DNA of 10,086 nt from G020350405 sp964513655. Its GTDB lineage: Bacteria; Planctomycetota; Phycisphaerae; Sedimentisphaerales; Anaerobacaceae. How positions within the stretch are numbered: the first letter of the stretch is position 1; each line of letters starts with the position of its first letter. The position numbers and the translations under genes were made by a program. A model generated the notes under the pieces. The model worked only from the letters and a program-made list of their open reading frames with translations. It made no database searches and had not been told where the DNA came from. Shown piece after piece: positions 6,193 through 10,086 of this stretch. Location: the NCBI GenBank assembly GCA_964513655.1, contig CAZENQ010000116.1, positions 1 to 10,086 on the forward strand, written 5' to 3'.

Positions 6193-7074
6193 CTACTTCC
6201 AGATTTCTATCTCGAGTTCCAGTTCAATGTCGAAATGCTCCTTGACCCTCTCTTTTATCGCGTCTATCAGCCTCATGACGTCGCGGCTCTTGCACCCCTT
6301 CTCCGCGATTATGAAATTTGCATGTTTTTCACTCACCGCCGCGCCCTCGATTTGCAGCCCCTTCAGACCTGCTCTGTCAATCAGCGCCCCGGCCGAAACT
6401 CCCCGTGGATTCTTGAAGATACAGCCGCAGTTACGCGTATTTAAAGGCTGGTTGTTCTTTTTATAAATCCACATCTCCTTCACCGTTCGCATGATTTGCT
6501 CAGGGTCGGATTCAGCTAACTTCAACTGGGCATTCAGAACGAACTTGGCAGTGATATTTGTCTGCCGGTAGTCGAATATCAGCTCCGGCTTGCTCTCTTC
6601 GAAGATATCCCCCCCTCTGTCCATCAGCGTAACGGTCTCTACCGCCGCGCCGATATCGCCGAAGTTCCCCCCCGCGTTCATTTTTACCGCCCCGCCTACC
6701 GAGCCCGGTATCCCAGTCAAAGCCTCGATGCCCGAAAGTCCCTTCTCCACGCAGGTCAAGACCAACTTGCTCAGCTCTGCCCCCGCCCAGGCCGTAACCT
6801 GCTCGCCGTCGAATTGCGTCCCTGCAAACTCCTCTGCCTCAAGTTTCACTACCGCTCCCCGCAGACCCTTGTCGCCTATCAGCAGATTGGAGCCAAAGCC
6901 TAATACGTAAATCCGGACTTTGTTTTCATTGCACCGCTGCACTACCTCCTTGAGCTGCTCAACCGTCTCCGGCCGGATAAAATAATCTGCAGGACCGCCC
7001 AAACCGTACCAGCTCTGCTTCGCCAGCGGATAATCCGTTTCAACTATTCTTTCTAAGCCACTGAATATATTCAT
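6193..7074 (-). CDS. murB: UDP-N-acetylenolpyruvoylglucosamine reductase (MurB)
   Basis: MurB is a cytoplasmic FAD enzyme that uses NADPH to reduce UDP-GlcNAc-enolpyruvate to UDP-MurNAc, the second committed peptidoglycan step. The protein has 293 residues. FAD-binding motifs VLGFGSNLLIGD (57-68) and ALTGIPGSVGGAVKMNAG (118-135) are followed by the substrate Arg in FDYRQT (R170). Next come GCIFKNP (217-223) and SAGALIDRAGLKG, and VSEKHANFI (247-255), the type II MurB layout without the extra Tyr loop. The usual proton-donor Ser of GSxFKNP is Cys218 here. The Glu-rich ELEIEIW end carries the likely catalytic Glu. The frame also allows TTG at 7080, but GGAAGG at 7081-7086 abuts that codon and stands 6 nt from the ATG at 7072-7074, so the ATG is chosen. 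It overlaps murC by 35 nt. Confidence 0.96.
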   Translation of the reverse strand: MNIFSGLERIVETDYPLAKQSWYGLGGPADYFIRPETVEQLKEVVQRCNENKVRIYVLGFGSNLLIGDKGLRGAVVKLEAEEFAGTQFDGEQVTAWAGAELSKLVLTCVEKGLSGIEALTGIPGSVGGAVKMNAGGNFGDIGAAVETVTLMDRGGDIFEESKPELIFDYRQTNITAKFVLNAQLKLAESDPEQIMRTVKEMWIYKKNNQPLNTRNCGCIFKNPRGVSAGALIDRAGLKGLQIEGAAVSEKHANFIIAEKGCKSRDVMRLIDAIKERVKEHFDIELELEIEIWK

Positions 7075-8491
7075 CTGCAACCTTCCAAATATCCCCCGCG
7101 CCCATCGTAACTACCAAATCCCCACCACTTACATTTTCCTTCAAATAATCGCAAATCGCCCCGAACCCGTCGACAAAAACCGCCTCGCCCGACCTCTCAC
7201 GGATTCGCTCAACTAATATCTTCGCGTTGACCTCTTCTTTGGACGCCTCAGAGTCCCGTACGAAATATATTTCCGGCACAATAGTTACATCGGCAAACTG
7301 AAAGCTTTTTGCAAAGTCATCAAGCAAAAATCTTGTCCGGCTGTACTGATGCGGCTGAAAAATGCACCAAATCCGCCCCGGCCGATACCTTTCCCGCATC
7401 GCCTCTAATGATGCCCTTATCTCCGTCGGATGGTGAGCGTAGTCGTCCAGCACCATTATCCCCCCAACCTCGCCCTTCAACATCAGCCTGCGGTCAACGC
7501 CCGTAAAATCGCCCAATAATCCCAGCACCTGTTCCCCCGGCAGCCCCAGGCTGACCCACATCGCTGTAACTGCCAAGGCGTTTAAAATATTATGCCTGCC
7601 CGGCAGCGAAATCCGCGTCGACCCAACCAGCTCTCCACCATGATAAACGTCAAAGCTGTACAATCCATCCGCCAGTTCAATATTCTCCGCACGAAAATCG
7701 CACCCTTCATCAAGTCCGAACGTCCTGCATCGCTGACCGTCCCCTAACCGCGCAATCACCTTCGCCACATTCCCATCCTGCCCGTTCGCAATCACCACAC
7801 CATCGGCCTTCGCGCCGCACGCAAACTCGCCAAACGCCTCGACTATCTCATCCTCGCCTTTATAGTAGTCCAGATGGTCCTGCTCAATATTCAGTACGCA
7901 CGCTAATCTCGGCTTCAGATTCAAAAAGCTCCTGTCGTACTCACACGCCTCAGCAACGAAGTATTTACCTTCCCCTACGCCCGAAGAGCTGCCCAACTGA
8001 GGTATATCGCCCCCGATTATAAAACTCGGGTCATGTCCCGCCTGCTTTAGGCAGTACGTTAGCCACCCGCTCGTCGTGCTCTTGCCGTGCGTACCTGCCA
8101 CCGCTATCCCCTCACAGCGATTGCACAGTACCCCTAACATCTCCGCGTACTTGTAAATCTTGCATCCTTTCTTACGCGCCGCCTTCAGCTCGCAATTATC
8201 TTCCTCTATCGCGGCCGATATCACCACCGCCTCCGCATCTTCGCCCACATTCTCCTCTTTATGCCCAATCCTTATATCAGCCCCCAACTCACAAAGCCTG
8301 TCCACTACCTCGCTGCCCATCTCGTCAGACCCGCGAACGATCGCCTTGTTCCTTATCAAAATCTTCGCCAATCCGCTCATACCAATCCCCCCTGCACCGA
8401 TAAAGTGAAATCTCATCCCCTCCAGACTGCCGACTCCATTGGCATTCACCCGCGCCCCCAAACCAGCTGCCTTGGTATCACAACCTTCCAT
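7040..8491 (-). CDS. murC: UDP-N-acetylmuramate--L-alanine ligase (MurC)
   Basis: MurC is the cytoplasmic ATP-dependent ligase that adds L-Ala to UDP-MurNAc, the first stem-peptide step. With the ATG at 8491 the product has 483 residues. All Mur-ligase blocks are present, numbered from that Met: the UDP-binding FIGAGGIGMSGLA (30-42), P-loop GTHGKSTT (133-140), EACEYDRSFLNL (181-192), NIEQDHLDYY (201-210), LPGRHNILNALA (296-307), DDYAHHPTEIRASL (349-362) and FQPHQYSRT (378-386). The start is uncertain. GTG at 8530 has no Shine-Dalgarno sequence; ATG at 8491 has AGGG 6 nt upstream; ATG at 8416 follows GGAGGGG too closely and would begin right at the nucleotide-binding strand. I prefer 8491. It is the first gene of the murC-murB-ddl-ftsQ operon; I see no convincing promoter upstream. 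Confidence 0.96.
   Translation of the reverse strand: MEGCDTKAAGLGARVNANGVGSLEGMRFHFIGAGGIGMSGLAKILIRNKAIVRGSDEMGSEVVDRLCELGADIRIGHKEENVGEDAEAVVISAAIEEDNCELKAARKKGCKIYKYAEMLGVLCNRCEGIAVAGTHGKSTTSGWLTYCLKQAGHDPSFIIGGDIPQLGSSSGVGEGKYFVAEACEYDRSFLNLKPRLACVLNIEQDHLDYYKGEDEIVEAFGEFACGAKADGVVIANGQDGNVAKVIARLGDGQRCRTFGLDEGCDFRAENIELADGLYSFDVYHGGELVGSTRISLPGRHNILNALAVTAMWVSLGLPGEQVLGLLGDFTGVDRRLMLKGEVGGIMVLDDYAHHPTEIRASLEAMRERYRPGRIWCIFQPHQYSRTRFLLDDFAKSFQFADVTIVPEIYFVRDSEASKEEVNAKILVERIRERSGEAVFVDGFGAICDYLKENVSGGDLVVTMGAGDIWKVADEYIQWLRKNS
7081..7086 (-). promoter_or_regulatory. Shine-Dalgarno site deciding the murB start
   Basis: GGAAGG on the minus strand, inside the murC coding region, lies 6 nt before the ATG at 7072-7074. 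It touches the alternative TTG at 7078-7080, which rules that codon out. Confidence 0.7.
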
Positions 8492-8567
8492 CCCTGACCC
8501 TAACTTGGAATCCTCAATCCATACGTCCACGTTCTACGAACAGTGAACTACGAACACGGCAGTCTAT

Positions 8568-8687
8568 CACACCCCCCAAACAAAAAAAAGAAAAAACCCC
8601 GCGACCCCCTTGTCATCCCCACCGAGGCCGGACCACCCCTTATATAGTCAGAAGATGTTAGAAGCTTTGGTCCGTGTGGTCTTGTTC
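8568..8687 (-). other. G/T-rich intergenic stretch before murC, with inverted repeat
   Basis: Between the PQQ gene stop and murC the minus strand is strongly G- and T-skewed: several runs of four to six G and two runs of six and eight T (8568-8640). A perfect 7-bp inverted repeat, CGGACCA (8629-8635) and TGGTCCG (8668-8674), encloses 32 nt. It could be part of the PQQ gene's 3' end structure, with the T-runs about 30-45 nt further on, but it is not a canonical intrinsic terminator. No promoter with good -35 and -10 boxes was found for murC. Confidence 0.4.
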
Positions 8688-10086
8688 TCAATCCGAGGTT
8701 AACCATCGGTCGAGCAAGAGCCACAGGTCGCGGTAATTGACAATCAGGTTCCTGTCTATGTCGCCCTGCAGATATGTCGGCACACCCTCGTAAAAGGGCG
8801 GCGTTGGATATGGTTCATAAGGAGAGGGTGAGACATTTAACTCTACGCACTGCGTCCGGTTGTCAGCCAGCATCGCAAAGTCGACATTGTTGACAATCCA
8901 GTTGCCGGCGAGGTCCTCAGGCCTGTGCAGCGCAGCGGGCAGTCCATCACAGCCGGAAGCTGCTATCTGCTTTACGGTGTTGTTGGCATCAGTGATTATG
9001 ATTGTGCCGTCGCCGGCTATAACAGGGAAGCGCAGGGGACCAGCACCTCGAAATCGGGCTATTTCAGTGCCGTTGGGTTCGAGCACGGTAAGATGGGTAT
9101 CGTCAGAGGCGACATATAGAAGGCCGTCGGCGCCTACTGCAAACGTGTATCCTCCCATTATGCCGACGTTTTTGATCCACCTGACGCTGCCGTTTGGGTC
9201 TACAGCCCGCAGGAAGGGGTCTTCATCGAGGCTGACATAAATTATGCCATCGGGTCCCAAAGCGGGCTCGCGCCAGCCGTCGACATAAGGATACTTTAGA
9301 AAGTATTCTCGCCCGTAGTAGTGATACCATTCCCAGTCAGGCCAGTAGTGAGGAGGCAAGTATCGCCATTCACAAGGGCGCAGCCAATAACAATAGTCAA
9401 AACCTTCGATGTTCGGGGCGGCGAGATTTGTAGACCATAAGATAGTTCCGTCTTCGGGTTCGATTGCAAAGATTTCGCTGTCGAAGAGGAGCGTCTGGTA
9501 TATTGTTCCATCGGAGGCAACAACCGGAGAGACAAAAGGCCAGCCAGCCACATTTACCTCTTGCGGTGGCTCACTATATTCGCCCGGGATTCCCGGGATT
9601 TGAGTTGTATGCTCAAAGTTGCAAACCCATTTAACTGTTCCGTCGTTCGGGTCAAGGGCATAAAGGTTCGGGTCATACAGACCGCCGATGTAGACCGTTC
9701 CATCGGGAGCTATTGCCGGCGAGGCGAAGATAGCCCCTTGGACGCCGTCGCCGCGGGCATCGTTTTCGAATGTCCAGAGCAGGGTGCCGTTATTTGCAAG
9801 GGCATAAAGGCGCCCGTCAGCAGAGCCGACGTAGACCGTGCCGTCCGATGAGACGGCGGGCGAAGACCAGATAAAGCCGCCGGTCCTGTGGGTCCATCGG
9901 ATGGTCCCGCCAATGCTGACGGCGTAAAGTATGCCATCGTCGGTACCCACGTATAGCGAGCCATGCGGTCCTACGGTAGGTGCACACAGAATAGGGCTGT
10001 TGGCATTGAATATCCAAACCAGCGAGCCTGAAGAATCAAGGGTGTAGAGTTTTCCATCCTCACAGGCAATATGAGTCCTGCCGCCC
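8688..10086 (-). CDS. PQQ-repeat beta-propeller protein with C-terminal dockerin-like repeats, 5'-truncated
   Basis: The frame is open through the right edge, so the N-terminus and any signal peptide lie outside; GTG at 9950 is an internal Val. About 465 codons are visible. They hold roughly eight PQQ/BamB-type blades, each with the pattern SPAxxxDGTVYVGSxDGxLYALxxxGTxxW, for example at 9780-9870 and 9640-9740. Such repeats form propellers; without catalytic residues in view this is more likely a structural or binding propeller than a dehydrogenase. Between the fourth and fifth of the full blades counted from 9950 lies an aromatic-rich insertion (9273-9395). The C-terminus has two dockerin-like calcium-loop segments, DLAGNWIVNNVDFAMLAD (8862-8915) and GDIDRNLIVNYRDLWLLLDRWL (8700-8765), a feature frequent in exported planctomycete proteins. 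It is probably exported, perhaps cell-surface; the substrate or partner is unknown. It ends 196 bases before the preferred murC start on the same strand. Confidence 0.88.
   Translation of the reverse strand, partial: GGRTHIACEDGKLYTLDSSGSLVWIFNANSPILCAPTVGPHGSLYVGTDDGILYAVSIGGTIRWTHRTGGFIWSSPAVSSDGTVYVGSADGRLYALANNGTLLWTFENDARGDGVQGAIFASPAIAPDGTVYIGGLYDPNLYALDPNDGTVKWVCNFEHTTQIPGIPGEYSEPPQEVNVAGWPFVSPVVASDGTIYQTLLFDSEIFAIEPEDGTILWSTNLAAPNIEGFDYCYWLRPCEWRYLPPHYWPDWEWYHYYGREYFLKYPYVDGWREPALGPDGIIYVSLDEDPFLRAVDPNGSVRWIKNVGIMGGYTFAVGADGLLYVASDDTHLTVLEPNGTEIARFRGAGPLRFPVIAGDGTIIITDANNTVKQIAASGCDGLPAALHRPEDLAGNWIVNNVDFAMLADNRTQCVELNVSPSPYEPYPTPPFYEGVPTYLQGDIDRNLIVNYRDLWLLLDRWLTSD
8691..8915 (-). 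other. Dockerin-like repeat pair at the C-terminus of the PQQ protein
   Basis: Two copies of an Asp/Asn loop followed by a helix are visible: D-L-A-G-N-W-I-V-N-N-V-D-F and D-I-D-R-N-L-I-V-N-Y-R-D-L. They are separated by a Pro/Tyr-rich linker of about 30 residues. The second copy keeps more of the calcium-ligand pattern than the first, in which one Asp is replaced by Ala. Dockerin type I domains bind cohesins in cellulosomes; in planctomycetes similar tails are widespread and their partners are mostly unknown. Confidence 0.7.

Noticed and set aside
8520..8560. Short repeated GTTCGTAG units just upstream of murC
   Set aside because: Two 8-base copies in a short intergenic stretch are too little to call a repeat array or operator.

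Overview
The window looks like ordinary chromosome from a moderately GC-rich bacterium, most likely a member of the Planctomycetota and perhaps of the Phycisphaerae side of that phylum. The clue is a secreted-type PQQ-repeat beta-propeller ending in two dockerin-like Asp/Asn-rich segments (a D-x-D-x-N..VN..DL..L...WL pattern). A second secreted protein with a concanavalin-like domain points the same way. This assignment is an inference from protein style; there is no rRNA or other marker in the window.

Layout from left to right. (1) The 3' two-thirds of ilvD (+), the branched-chain amino-acid dihydroxy-acid dehydratase, enters from the left edge. (2) A convergent orphan gene (-) for a small three-helix membrane protein has its own near-consensus promoter, a leader with a GC-rich inverted repeat and a strong Shine-Dalgarno sequence. 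(3) Diverging from it are two overlapping plus-strand genes for YkgJ-type cysteine-cluster proteins, behind an extended -10 promoter. (4) After a 240-base gap comes an unrecognised secreted protein (-) with a lectin/glucanase-like region; its promoter (TTGACA-17-TATGAT) fixes the start. (5) A compact minus-strand cell-wall operon murC-murB-ddl-ftsQ runs from about 8491 down to 4282, with genes overlapping or separated by 2-4 bases. (6) The right edge holds the 3' part of a large PQQ-propeller/dockerin gene (-) whose 5' end lies outside.

The operon forms one functional unit. MurC adds L-Ala to UDP-MurNAc, MurB makes that UDP-MurNAc, and Ddl supplies D-Ala-D-Ala for the end of the stem peptide. 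FtsQ is the bitopic divisome scaffold. ftsA and ftsZ, which usually follow ftsQ, are absent here: an unrelated secreted-protein gene with its own promoter lies there instead, consistent with the broken-up dcw clusters known from planctomycetes.

I found no rRNA, complete tRNA, CRISPR array, transposase or integrase, and no clear novel defence or mobile system. The points most worth a second look are the two orphan genes with strong private promoters, the tandem overlapping YkgJ pair, ftsQ without ftsA/ftsZ, and the aromatic-rich insertion in the PQQ propeller.
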